From positions 4,350,017 through 4,414,016 of the forward strand of contig NZ_JQML01000001.1 of the NCBI RefSeq assembly GCF_000744705.1: a DNA stretch of 64,000 bases, written 5' to 3'. The position numbers were made by a program, and so were the translations under genes. How positions within the stretch are numbered: position 1 is the first letter of the stretch; every line of letters starts with the position of its first letter. Below, piece by piece: positions 51,945 through 59,119 of this stretch. The notes below the pieces were generated by a model that was not told the origin of the DNA, made no database searches, and saw only the letters and a program-made list of their open reading frames with translations. Source of the DNA: Streptacidiphilus albus JL83. GTDB taxonomy: Bacteria; Actinomycetota; Actinomycetes; Streptomycetales; Streptomycetaceae.

Positions 51945-51950
51945 GTCGGA

Positions 51951-52469
51951 TCATGCCGTGGCCGGGATCGACCAGGCGTTCACGGCGGGCGGGGTGGTGG
52001 GCATGGGCGGCCACTGCTGCGCGGGCGCCGAGCCCTGGGCAGGCGGCGACCACGGCTGCGCGGGGGCTCCGGTCGGCTGAGCGGGCGGCTGGCCGGCCGT
52101 TCGGCCGCCGGACTTGGTGATCGTGGCCGAAGCGAACCGGAGCGTCGGGCCGATCTCTTCGATCAGCAGCTCGGTGTAGACGCGGCGGGGTCCGTCGCTC
52201 GGCTGCTGAACGCGCTGCTTGAGCGCGCCGGAGGCATGCACGCGGGTGCCCTTGGTGAGCGACTCAGCGATGTTCTCGGCATACTGTCGCCACGCCACAC
52301 ACGGCATGTAGAGGGTGTCACCGTCGCGCCAGCGCCGGTTCGCGGCGTCGTAGGTCTTCTCGTTCGCGATCACGGTGAAGTTGACCACCGCCGCGCCGCC
52401 GTCCGTGTACTTGAGTACGGGGTCGTCCGCGAGGTTGCCCGTGATGGTGATCTTGGTCTCGCCTGCCAT
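51951..52469 (-). CDS. ssb: Single-stranded DNA-binding protein
   Basis: The protein has 172 residues from the ATG at 52469, with GAGGAG seven bases upstream. The OB fold occupies residues 1-110 (ITITGNLADDPVLKYTDGGA, WRQYAENIAESLTKGTRVHA, then a beta strand near YTELLIEEIGPTLRFA). The tail is Pro/Ala/Gln-rich and ends in NAWSIPATA rather than the acidic DDxPF tip of chromosomal SSBs, so it may not recruit the usual partner proteins. It would coat single-stranded DNA during transfer or replication of the element. Confidence 0.9.
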   Translation of the reverse strand: MAGETKITITGNLADDPVLKYTDGGAAVVNFTVIANEKTYDAANRRWRDGDTLYMPCVAWRQYAENIAESLTKGTRVHASGALKQRVQQPSDGPRRVYTELLIEEIGPTLRFASATITKSGGRTAGQPPAQPTGAPAQPWSPPAQGSAPAQQWPPMPTTPPAVNAWSIPATA

Positions 52470-52482
52470 GGTGCTGCTCCTC

Positions 52483-52767
52483 TTAGCGCTCGATGTGGGC
52501 GCCGCCGCGCGGGCCCAGGGCGATCCGGACGTCAGGACCGCCGTCGAACGGCACACCCACACCGGCCATCTCTTCCGCGTCGGCGAGCATGCGCCCGTCA
52601 GTGATCGCGTAGAGGTCGACCCAGGACTGCCCGTTGCAGCCGCTGTAGGGATCGCGTGCCCGCGCCCGCAGCCGGTCCGCCGCTTGGCGGATCGACATGA
52701 GGGCCTCGGGGCCGGTGCTGCCGGAGGAGGGGGTGGTGAAGTACGCGATGTAGCGGGGGTTCGCCAT
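52483..52767 (-). CDS. Hypothetical small protein, first gene of ssb operon
   Basis: The protein has 94 residues from the ATG at 52767, with CGGAGG five bases upstream. It has a beta-rich start (RYIAYFTTPSSGS), a helix (ALMSIRQAADRLRARARDPY) and a compact end. No family is recognised. It lies 13 nt ahead of ssb and directly behind promoter cassette 4, so the two should be co-expressed. Confidence 0.62.
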   Translation of the reverse strand: MANPRYIAYFTTPSSGSTGPEALMSIRQAADRLRARARDPYSGCNGQSWVDLYAITDGRMLADAEEMAGVGVPFDGGPDVRIALGPRGGAHIER

Positions 52768-52806
52768 GTCCGCCTCCGGTGTGCTGTGGTCTCCGTTCGT
52801 CGGTCG

Positions 52807-52863
52807 GGGGTACCATCCCCTCCCAACAAGAACAATACTATAGCATTGAGGGTTTTTAGGCAA
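52807..52863 (-). promoter_or_regulatory. Promoter-leader cassette 4
   Basis: Minus strand: TTGCCT (52863-52858), 17 nt, TAGTAT (52840-52835), then a leader stem GGGG/CCCC (52820-52817 with 52810-52807). It drives the 52767 gene and ssb. The leader word CTTGTTGGGAGGGGATGG is shared with cassette 5. Confidence 0.75.
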
Positions 52864-53167
52864 GTCCGAGGGGTGTGGCCCCCTCACGCCGGATAGCCGA
52901 CTGACAGACCGTCAGTTACGAGGGCGCACCTCCCCCGTCCCCCTGACAGGCGCCCGGGGTCCGGGGCTGAGAGGCCGCCCGGGTCAAGGGCCGGCCGAAG
53001 GCCGGTGGCGAGCCACGCGACCGAAGGGAGCGCCCTTGACGCGGGCGGCCGGCCCCGGAGAATCAGGGCCGCGCAGGGGGCCGGGGGAACCGCGCAGCGG
53101 GGCGCCCGGAAAAAGGCCAGCCGCGCCGCAGGCGCGCCCGCTCCCCGCCGCCCCCGGCTGCGGCACC
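52838..53167. repeat. Long direct repeat, copy 2 (330 bp)
   Basis: Identical by eye to 50269-50598. It contains the same promoter spacer, the dyad at 52900-52916 and the structured element at 52930-53089. Identity ends on both sides within a base or two of the stated limits, which points to a recent duplication or to gene conversion. Confidence 0.9.
52930..53089 (+). ncRNA. Structured element, copy 2 (candidate RNA)
   Basis: Same sequence and fold as copy 1, offset by 2,569. The inner 18-nt helix is 52974-52991 with 53032-53049. It lies between the stop of the gene at 53194 (minus strand) and promoter cassette 4, the same relative place as the other copies. Confidence 0.5.
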
Positions 53168-53193
53168 ACCACCGCCACTGGGAACACCGATCA

Positions 53194-53481
53194 TCAGAAG
53201 CTACGCGTGGTGTCGAACAGATCCGCATCTACAGCGGGGCAGATCGGCATGGTCACGGTTCGTTGGTCGGGGCCGGGGCGACCTACAAGCCAGTGTGCCG
53301 TGAGGTGCTGGGCGTGCTGGCACTCGGGGTTGTGCTCGTCGCCGACGGCGGGGCGTTCGGGGGCATCGCGGTGCTCGTCCGGCTCCGGGAAGAAGAGAAG
53401 GGGTTCCGGTTGCGGGGCGATCCTCGACCTGCGGACCAGGGCCAGCAGGGGCTCCGGGCGGTTCTCGGTGTCCGACGGCAA
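53194..53481 (-). CDS. Hypothetical protein with TTG start
   Basis: The protein has 95 residues from the TTG at 53481, with AAGGAG five bases upstream. It is Pro/Glu-rich, with a His/Cys stretch (DEHNPECQHAQHLTAHWLVG) that could bind metal. No family is recognised. It ends 27 nt before the long repeat copy 2. Confidence 0.5.
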   Translation of the reverse strand: MPSDTENRPEPLLALVRRSRIAPQPEPLLFFPEPDEHRDAPERPAVGDEHNPECQHAQHLTAHWLVGRPGPDQRTVTMPICPAVDADLFDTTRSF

Positions 53482-53704
53482 CGGCGCTCCTTGGTTCGAT
53501 GGGCTTGGGTGAGCGTAGTCAGCGGTGGTGGACGCTGGGCACCTTCGGTGGAGAGGTCACGCTGGCTCGGCCTGTGCTTTAGCCTGGAGGTCCGCTGCCC
53601 CTCCGTTCGCGGGGGTGCCGTGGTCTCTGGCCGGTGGATGCGTGCCAACGCCCTTCGGGGTACCCGCTCGCGGGTGTGTCCACCGGCCTTCTGCGTGTCT
53701 GCGG

Positions 53705-54391
53705 TCAGCGGCGGATGGTCGGCCGGTTGACCGGCTGGACCGGCGGCGGGGGCTGGATCAGCGGTGCTGGGGTTTGCACCGGGGGCCTGGCGGCCGGACT
53801 CGTCGGCCGGGCGGGCTGCTGCTCGGTGAGGTCGGCCAGCATGGCGCGCAGCGGCCCGGCGTTGCCGTTGAACGAGGCGATCGACGCGAGGGTGTTGCGG
53901 TCGGGGTCGAGCCGGGTCCAGTCGACGGGGTGACCGGCGTCGGCCGCGAGCTGGCCGAGGAACGCGCGCTGAGTGCGGCCGTTGCCTTCGCGGAACGGGT
54001 GCAGCGCGTTGACGTCACCGTAGAGGTCGGCGAGGCCGGTGAGGAAGCTGTCCCGGTCGAGACCCTGGAGGTGGTTCTGGCGCCGGGCGAGGCGCCCGAA
54101 GGTGTCGGCGGCGAAGTCCGGGATCATCCGGACGAGGCAGAACTGCGTGGTGTCCTTGGCGATCTCGATGGAACGGGTCTGCCCGGCCCACGGGTAGATG
54201 CTGCCGAAGATCTCGCGGTGGAACGCTTGGAGGTGGGCGAGGTCGTAGTTGCCCGGGATCGGCCGCTCGGCGAGCCGGGTGAGCCTGGCCGCTGTGATGT
54301 CGGCCTCGGCTGCGGCGAGGGCTTGGGGGTCGGTGATGCCGAGGCGGTTGCGCAGGACTCCGCTCGCCGGGTCGGCGTAGGGGTCGGCCAT
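53705..54391 (-). CDS. fic: Fic-family toxin (AMP transferase)
   Basis: The protein has 228 residues. The Fic motif HPFREGNGRTQRAFL near residue 130 is complete, with the catalytic His and the GNGR anion pocket. The flap region (QTRSIEIAKDTTQFCLVRMI) is also present. Fic enzymes transfer AMP from ATP to target proteins; VbhT-type ones modify DNA gyrase and topoisomerase IV. An unusual Pro-rich tail of about 45 residues follows the domain. The antitoxin gene lies two bases upstream. Confidence 0.92.
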   Translation of the reverse strand: MADPYADPASGVLRNRLGITDPQALAAAEADITAARLTRLAERPIPGNYDLAHLQAFHREIFGSIYPWAGQTRSIEIAKDTTQFCLVRMIPDFAADTFGRLARRQNHLQGLDRDSFLTGLADLYGDVNALHPFREGNGRTQRAFLGQLAADAGHPVDWTRLDPDRNTLASIASFNGNAGPLRAMLADLTEQQPARPTSPAARPPVQTPAPLIQPPPPVQPVNRPTIRR

Positions 54392-54393
54392 GG

Positions 54394-54597
54394 TCAGTCG
54401 GCCGGCTGCTGGTCGTCCGGAACCCGGTGGCGGGCCTCGGCGCGGGCAACGAGTTCGTCGGCGGAGATCCGGCCGGCGACGTAGGCCGCGGCGTCGTCGT
54501 CGTAGGCCGCGGTGGTGCTGAGGCCCTCGGCTCGCACGGAGGCGGAGGCGGAGCCGACCGCTCGGCGGCGGTCCTCGGGGGTGGTCGGGTCGTGCAT
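54394..54597 (-). CDS. VbhA-like antitoxin of the Fic toxin
   Basis: The protein has 67 residues from the ATG at 54597, with AAGGAG eight bases upstream. The inhibitory helix carries SVRAEGL, which fits the (S/T)xxxE(G/N) motif whose Glu blocks ATP binding in the Fic active site. The C-terminal half (AYVAGRISADELVARAEA) is the usual VbhA-domain helix pair. It ends two bases before the toxin gene. Such pairs stabilise plasmids and islands. Confidence 0.85.
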   Translation of the reverse strand: MHDPTTPEDRRRAVGSASASVRAEGLSTTAAYDDDAAAYVAGRISADELVARAEARHRVPDDQQPAD

Positions 54598-54747
54598 CGT
54601 CGATTCTCCTTGGTTAACGGCGGCGAGCGCAGTCGTTCACATCAGCTTACGTGGGTGCGGTGGCGAGCGCCCTGTTCCCAGGGGGGCGGGCGATGCGCAC
54701 GGCCGGGCGGGCGCGGCAGGTGGCCGGCCCGCTCGGTGGTCGCGGGC

Positions 54748-54780
54748 GTGGGGGAGGGGGCTCGATGCCCCCTCCCCCAC
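54748..54780 (-). terminator. 14-bp perfect hairpin terminator
   Basis: GTGGGGGAGGGGGC (54748-54761) with GCCCCCTCCCCCAC (54767-54780), 33 nt past the stop at 54814 and ahead of the antitoxin gene, which therefore probably has its own promoter in 54598-54747. Confidence 0.82.
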
Positions 54781-54813
54781 GATGCCGCGCGCCGCCCGGG
54801 TCGGGCGGCAGGA

Positions 54814-55488
54814 TCAGGCGGCGAGCAGCTGTTGCAGGTCCGCCGGATCGGCCAGCGGCGTAACGCTGGCGACGGCGCTACCGGTGCCAATGAGGGCGGC
54901 TTGTACGGCCGCCCGGCCCCGCTCGCGGCTCAGCTTCTCCTGAAGCGCCGCCGCTTCGGTCTCCATCTCTCGGATGGCTTCCTGGTGGCGGCGGTGTCGC
55001 GCTGGGGCATGCTCCTGGTCGTGGGCACGGCGCAGCTCGGCGGCCCAAGGTCGGGAGAGCATGTGCCGGGTGATCGTGTAGACGATGGCTGCGGTCCTGC
55101 GCCGCGTGCCCTCGGGTGCCTCGGGCGCGTAGGTGCCGCCGCTCTCCCGCCGGACCACCAGCCACCAGGGGCCGGTGGGCTTCATCGCCTCGGCGTGGAA
55201 GCTGGCCCGGTCGGCGAGTTGGACGCCGAAGACGGTCGGCGAGTCCTCGAAGTGGTGGATAAACGGACTCCGCTCGGGCTTGCCGTAGGTGATCTCCATG
55301 GAGTCCCCGTCGCAGCAGTCATGGTGGTAGTGCCCCGACTCCCACCCCACCGTGATAGTGCCCTTCAGCTCCGCGATCCGGTACAGGGCGGCTCCCTGTC
55401 CCCAGTCCAGGGTGATCGTGGCATGCATGCCGTAGCCGCCCGGGGTGGTGAGGGTGACGTACTGAGGGGCGGTCGGTCGGATGTCCAT
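54814..55488 (-). CDS. Hypothetical plasmid-backbone protein
   Basis: The protein has 224 residues from the ATG at 55488, overlapping the previous stop by one base (TGATG). The N-terminal 130 residues are beta-rich (YVTLTTPGGYGMHATITLDW, FIHHFEDSPTVFGVQLADRA), and the C-terminal part is a charged coiled coil (EAIREMETEAAALQEKLSRE). No family is recognised. It is translationally coupled to the next gene upstream and ends at a strong terminator. Confidence 0.65.
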   Translation of the reverse strand: MDIRPTAPQYVTLTTPGGYGMHATITLDWGQGAALYRIAELKGTITVGWESGHYHHDCCDGDSMEITYGKPERSPFIHHFEDSPTVFGVQLADRASFHAEAMKPTGPWWLVVRRESGGTYAPEAPEGTRRRTAAIVYTITRHMLSRPWAAELRRAHDQEHAPARHRRHQEAIREMETEAAALQEKLSRERGRAAVQAALIGTGSAVASVTPLADPADLQQLLAA

Positions 55489-56039
55489 CACGCCGCCGCC
55501 TTCGCGATCGCCGGACCCGCGAAGTCCTCGAAGTGGGGCAGGGCTCCGGCGGCGAGGTCCTCGACGGCGGGCAGGTTGCTCCAGTGCGAGGCGGCGTGCT
55601 TGTAGGCGGTGGCCCAGAGGTTGAGCTGGTCGGTAAAAGCGGGCAGGTCGGTGACCACGGTCAGCAGGCCGCCGAGACTGACGCGCAGCTGCGGCGCTCC
55701 GGTCGGGCTGGCCGCGCCGGTGAGCGCGTTCACCGCCGCCGGTCGCACCGGGTTGTTCAGACGGACGTGCCCCGACACCTGGCTCTCGGGCTCCGGGATC
55801 GTCCCGGTCTCGACACCCGCGAACAGGGCATCGGCCTGGTCGGCGGCGGCCGACCACGCGGTGTACGCCTCGTAGGCGGGCTGAGGGTGTGCAATGCGGA
55901 CCCGGGCGGAGGGCATGGTCAGCAGGATGGTCCGGGCGATCAGCACGGCACGGGCCTCATGGCGGCCAGCGAGGTGCACGGCAAGGTCGGTCCGGACGGC
56001 GGGCGGTCGGCGGTCAGTGGTGGCGAGATACAGGTGCAC
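55488..56039 (-). CDS. Hypothetical protein downstream of parB
   Basis: The protein has 183 residues from the GTG at 56039, with GGGAGAG six bases upstream. An ATG at 56096 is in frame but lies in the loop of a perfect hairpin that should terminate parB, and its extra residues are Pro/Thr-rich, so I reject it. The protein is alpha/beta with an Ala-rich middle (ARTILLTMPSARVRIAHPQP). No family is recognised. Confidence 0.6.
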   Translation of the reverse strand: MHLYLATTDRRPPAVRTDLAVHLAGRHEARAVLIARTILLTMPSARVRIAHPQPAYEAYTAWSAAADQADALFAGVETGTIPEPESQVSGHVRLNNPVRPAAVNALTGAASPTGAPQLRVSLGGLLTVVTDLPAFTDQLNLWATAYKHAASHWSNLPAVEDLAAGALPHFEDFAGPAIAKAAA

Positions 56040-56077
56040 GCGGAACTCTCCCGGTCTGGGTGACGTGGTCGTGGGGC

Positions 56078-56108
56078 CGGGGGTGTCCGGTGCCATCGGA
56101 CACCCCCG
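56078..56108 (-). terminator. 12-bp perfect hairpin after parB
   Basis: CGGGGGTGTCCG (56078-56089) with CGGACACCCCCG (56097-56108), 43 nt past the parB stop at 56152. Confidence 0.78.
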
Positions 56109-56151
56109 GCGTTGAGCTGGAAGGCGGGACGGGCGTCGCCCCTCCCCTGGA

Positions 56152-57867
56152 CTAGGCCGCGATCGGCTCGCTGATCTCCGGGTAGCGGTCCTCCCAGTCG
56201 ACCACGCACTCCCCCTCTCCCGCCTCGCCGTTCAGCTCATCCGGCTCGTCGTCCGCTACGGCCTCCAGGTGCCTGATCAGCTCGGCGATCGGGTGATCGT
56301 CAGAACCCTCGGCGTCGGGGTCGTCCTCTTCCTGGAAGGTCTCCGCGTCCTGCTCGTCCACCAGTTCCGCACCCGTGCTCTCGCCCTCGTCCTCCAGGTG
56401 CTCGTCATCCGGCACCTGGTCCTCCTGCTCTCCCTCCTGTTCCTCGGGCTCCTCGGCCGCCGCCTGCCTGGCGGCCTCCGCCTCCTCCGCCACCTTGGCA
56501 GCCGCACGTGCTTCTGCCTCTGCGATCTTGGCTCGCAGCGAGGCGATCAGGTCCGCCTCCGGCTCCGTCAGGTCGTAGCCGTAGTCCATGAGGAACTCCA
56601 GCCACTCGACTGCTGCGGACTTCTTGCCGTGGCCCAAGGCGACGTGTTGCATTGCACGCTCGCCACGGGCGGCGACCATCGCGAGCAGCACCAGCGGTAG
56701 CCGCGCCTCAGCCATCCGTCCGATGAACCGCCCGAACCGATCAGCGCGCTCGTCGTCGCCCGGCACGCGGAGGAACTCCAGCGCCTCGGGGCCGCTCTCA
56801 TCGGCTCCAGCCTGGTAGAGCATTGCGAGGACCTTCCGGGTCATCCCCTTCGGCACCTTCTTCGAACGGCACAGCTCCTGGATGAACTCGCACCGCACCT
56901 CGGCGGCCATCTTCAGCGCTTCCCGGCGCTCGTTGGCCGCCTGCTCCGCTGCTTCAATGGCGGCCTCCTGCGCCGCGCTGCGGAAGCGGTACCCGAAAGG
57001 CACCTGGTGCCCGTACTTGTGGGGGTCGCGACACAGGAACGTGGCCTTAAGATCGCCCGGCTGGTACTCGTTGAAGTAGGCGACGTTTCCGGGGCACGAC
57101 TTGTGGTTCTCCGGGGTCAGTGCGACTCCGTCGGAGTCGGCCAGATTGGACAGCCGGACCTCCTTGGAACCGCCCCAGCTCAGCTCGCGCGGTTCGCCGA
57201 CAATGACGACACCAGCGGACTTGAGGGCCCGCGTGGTCTCCTCCCGGAGCACGGCCCGTTCCGCTTTCTGTCGCTCCTTCCGGAGAGCCCAGCTCAGCGT
57301 CCCGCCCTTCGCAATCGTTTCGAGCAGGCGCTTGTACGCCTTCGGGTCGCCCTCGAACTCGGCAATCGCCTCGGCGTCCTCCAGCGTCATGGTGCCCTTG
57401 TCCACGGCGGACCTGGCGGCCTTGGGCATCGCAGCCAGCGCGATCGAGGCTCGGACCTTCTTCGGGTCCTGAGCGACCCGGGTAGCGATCTGCTCGTCAT
57501 CGAGGCCGAGTTCGATGGACAGTTGCGCGAAGGCGTCGGCGATCTCGCTCGCCCGCATGTCCATGCGGTGGAGGTTCTCGACCAACTGTCCAACGATGCG
57601 CGCCTCCTCGGCGGACAGATCGTTGCGGACGATGAGGTCAACGTTCCGCCCGGCCTCGATCGAGCCCTTCGCCCGCCGGTTGCCGAGGATGATCGCGAAG
57701 CCATCCTCGTGCGGCGCGGCGATGACCGGCTGGTAGAGGCCGTTCTCTTTGATCGAGCCGACGAACTCGGCGTCCAGCTCCACCGGGCGGACGTTGCGCG
57801 TGAAGACCAGCTCGTTCGGATCGAAGTCCTCGATGAGCTGCTTCGCAGGGGCAACAACGGTAGTCAC
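56152..57867 (-). CDS. parB: ParB/RepB/Spo0J-family partition protein
   Basis: The protein has 571 residues from the GTG at 57867, with GGAGG four bases upstream. The N-terminal ParB nuclease-like domain spans about residues 15-110 (VRPVELDAEFVGSIKENGLY, QPVIAAPHEDGFAIILGNRR with the GxRR motif), and the HTH follows (ASEIADAFAQLSIELGLDDE). It is longer than chromosomal ParB, with a 300-residue extension ending in an acidic tail of Glu/Asp runs. No ParA gene is adjacent, so it may act as a plasmid ParB-like regulator or work with a host ParA. It is the first gene behind promoter cassette 5. Confidence 0.88.
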   Translation of the reverse strand: MTTVVAPAKQLIEDFDPNELVFTRNVRPVELDAEFVGSIKENGLYQPVIAAPHEDGFAIILGNRRAKGSIEAGRNVDLIVRNDLSAEEARIVGQLVENLHRMDMRASEIADAFAQLSIELGLDDEQIATRVAQDPKKVRASIALAAMPKAARSAVDKGTMTLEDAEAIAEFEGDPKAYKRLLETIAKGGTLSWALRKERQKAERAVLREETTRALKSAGVVIVGEPRELSWGGSKEVRLSNLADSDGVALTPENHKSCPGNVAYFNEYQPGDLKATFLCRDPHKYGHQVPFGYRFRSAAQEAAIEAAEQAANERREALKMAAEVRCEFIQELCRSKKVPKGMTRKVLAMLYQAGADESGPEALEFLRVPGDDERADRFGRFIGRMAEARLPLVLLAMVAARGERAMQHVALGHGKKSAAVEWLEFLMDYGYDLTEPEADLIASLRAKIAEAEARAAAKVAEEAEAARQAAAEEPEEQEGEQEDQVPDDEHLEDEGESTGAELVDEQDAETFQEEDDPDAEGSDDHPIAELIRHLEAVADDEPDELNGEAGEGECVVDWEDRYPEISEPIAA

Positions 57868-57905
57868 ATGTCCTCCAACAGGCGCGTGGTCTCTGTCCGT
57901 TGATC

Positions 57906-57963
57906 GGGGGTGCCATCCCCTCCCAACAAGACCAATACTATAGCACCAAGGGTTTTATGTCAA
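57906..57963 (-). promoter_or_regulatory. Promoter-leader cassette 5
   Basis: Minus strand: TTGACA (57963-57958), a perfect -35, 17 nt, TAGTAT (57940-57935), then a leader stem GGGG/CCCC (57920-57917 with 57910-57907). It drives parB. It is the most diverged copy, yet the spacing, -10 and leader are kept. Confidence 0.78.
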
Positions 57964-58053
57964 CTCTTCAAAGTCGTCGCACATGTCGGTTCCATGATCA
58001 TTTATGGGCGGGCGGAAGGTACGGCGGCGCGCCTGACCAGCCCATACACACCT

Positions 58054-58208
58054 CCCCCGTCCCCCTGATAGCTGCCATGGGTCCGGGGCTGAGAGGCTGC
58101 CCGGGTCAAGGGTCGGCCGAAGGCCGGTGGCGTGCCACGCGACCGAAGGGAGCGCCCTTGACGCGGGCGGCCGGCCCCGGATACTTGGCCGCGGAAGGGG
58201 GACGGGGG
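58054..58208 (+). ncRNA. Structured element, copy 3 (diverged, candidate RNA)
   Basis: The outer helix pairs 58054-58066 with 58196-58208 perfectly, repairing the mismatch seen in copies 1 and 2. The middle helix pairs the GCCATGGGTCCGGGGC side with GCCCCGGATACTTGGC, mostly intact. The inner helix pairs 58096-58113 with 58154-58171; its two changes from copy 1 are both C to T opposite an unchanged G, so pairing survives as G-U on the plus strand. The GTGG-CCAC hairpin differs only in its loop. This pattern is what conserved RNA structure looks like. Confidence 0.55.
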
Positions 58209-58325
58209 AATCACCCGCCCGCTGTCGCAATCGGTTCGCCTTGGTCGGCTGCGACTGCGGCGTCCTCCGGGCGAGCAGCCTTCTCCGCTCAGGACGGCCA
58301 GACGGCCAGCAGCTCCGCCGGATGG

Positions 58326-59024
58326 TCAGCCAGCTGCATCGGCCAGCAGCCGGAGGTGGTCGAGAAGAGAAGCAGTGCCCGTCAGGTCAGCAATCACCGC
58401 ATCGGCACCGGCCGAGCGTAGTTCAGCAGCTGTATGAACCCCGGTGGAGACAGCGACGACTTGGGCGCCGTTCGTCAGCGCGGCCTCAACGTCCCGCGGC
58501 GTATCACCGAACACAACGACGGGCGTGGCCGTGGAGACTCCGTAGGCAACCTGGACACGATGCCGGGCGATCGGGACGAGCGCGGCGCGTTCGAGCTGGT
58601 CTTCGCCATACGCACCCACCGCTAGGTCCACGAAAGAGTCGAGGCCAAAAGCAGCTAGCTTCATGTGTGCGTTGGCACGGATGTTGCCGGTCAACACCGA
58701 GGATATGATGCCCGACTCCTCAGCAACGGCGGCGAGTATCGCCCGCACCCCGGCCAGTTCGTGGCCCCGTCGGCGAAGCTCCTCAGCTCGCTCGCGCCCA
58801 GCCGCTTCCAGTGCTTGTCGCACGGCCTCCCAGTCCGGCGCCGGGACCTGGTGCCGCGAGAACAGCGAGGTCATGATCATTCGGTCTGTCTGCCCGTCGG
58901 TAACCGGCGGCACCGAGGGCGCTCGGCCAGTCACAGTCTCGAAGGCGGCGGAGTAGATCTCCTTGCTCACACCCGCGTTGTCGATGAGCGTGTGGTCGAT
59001 GTCCCACAGAATGATCAGCGGCAT
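58326..59024 (-). CDS. HAD-family hydrolase
   Basis: The protein has 232 residues from the ATG at 59024. Motif I is IILWDIDHTLIDNAG with the nucleophilic Asp, motif II is SVLTGN near 120, and motif IV is VVVFGDTPRDVEAA near 180, as in phosphoglycolate phosphatase-like enzymes. There is no strong ribosome site before the ATG; an ATG at 59057 is an alternative. It diverges from the XRE/PLD-like gene and lies outside the plasmid-like operons, though the structured element copy 3 follows its stop. Confidence 0.88.
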   Translation of the reverse strand: MPLIILWDIDHTLIDNAGVSKEIYSAAFETVTGRAPSVPPVTDGQTDRMIMTSLFSRHQVPAPDWEAVRQALEAAGRERAEELRRRGHELAGVRAILAAVAEESGIISSVLTGNIRANAHMKLAAFGLDSFVDLAVGAYGEDQLERAALVPIARHRVQVAYGVSTATPVVVFGDTPRDVEAALTNGAQVVAVSTGVHTAAELRSAGADAVIADLTGTASLLDHLRLLADAAG

Positions 59025-59119
59025 ACCACCAGCGTAGGCAGCAGATCCGTTGCCCATCGGCTCCACCGCGTCCCCGGACGTCCTTGCGAGTCCCCGCCCC
59101 GTCCGCTTGGATATGCAAT

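Noticed and set aside
50269-53167. Composite transposon bounded by the 330-bp repeats
   Set aside because: No transposase, no terminal inverted repeats and no target duplication are seen; the repeats contain promoters and a structured element.
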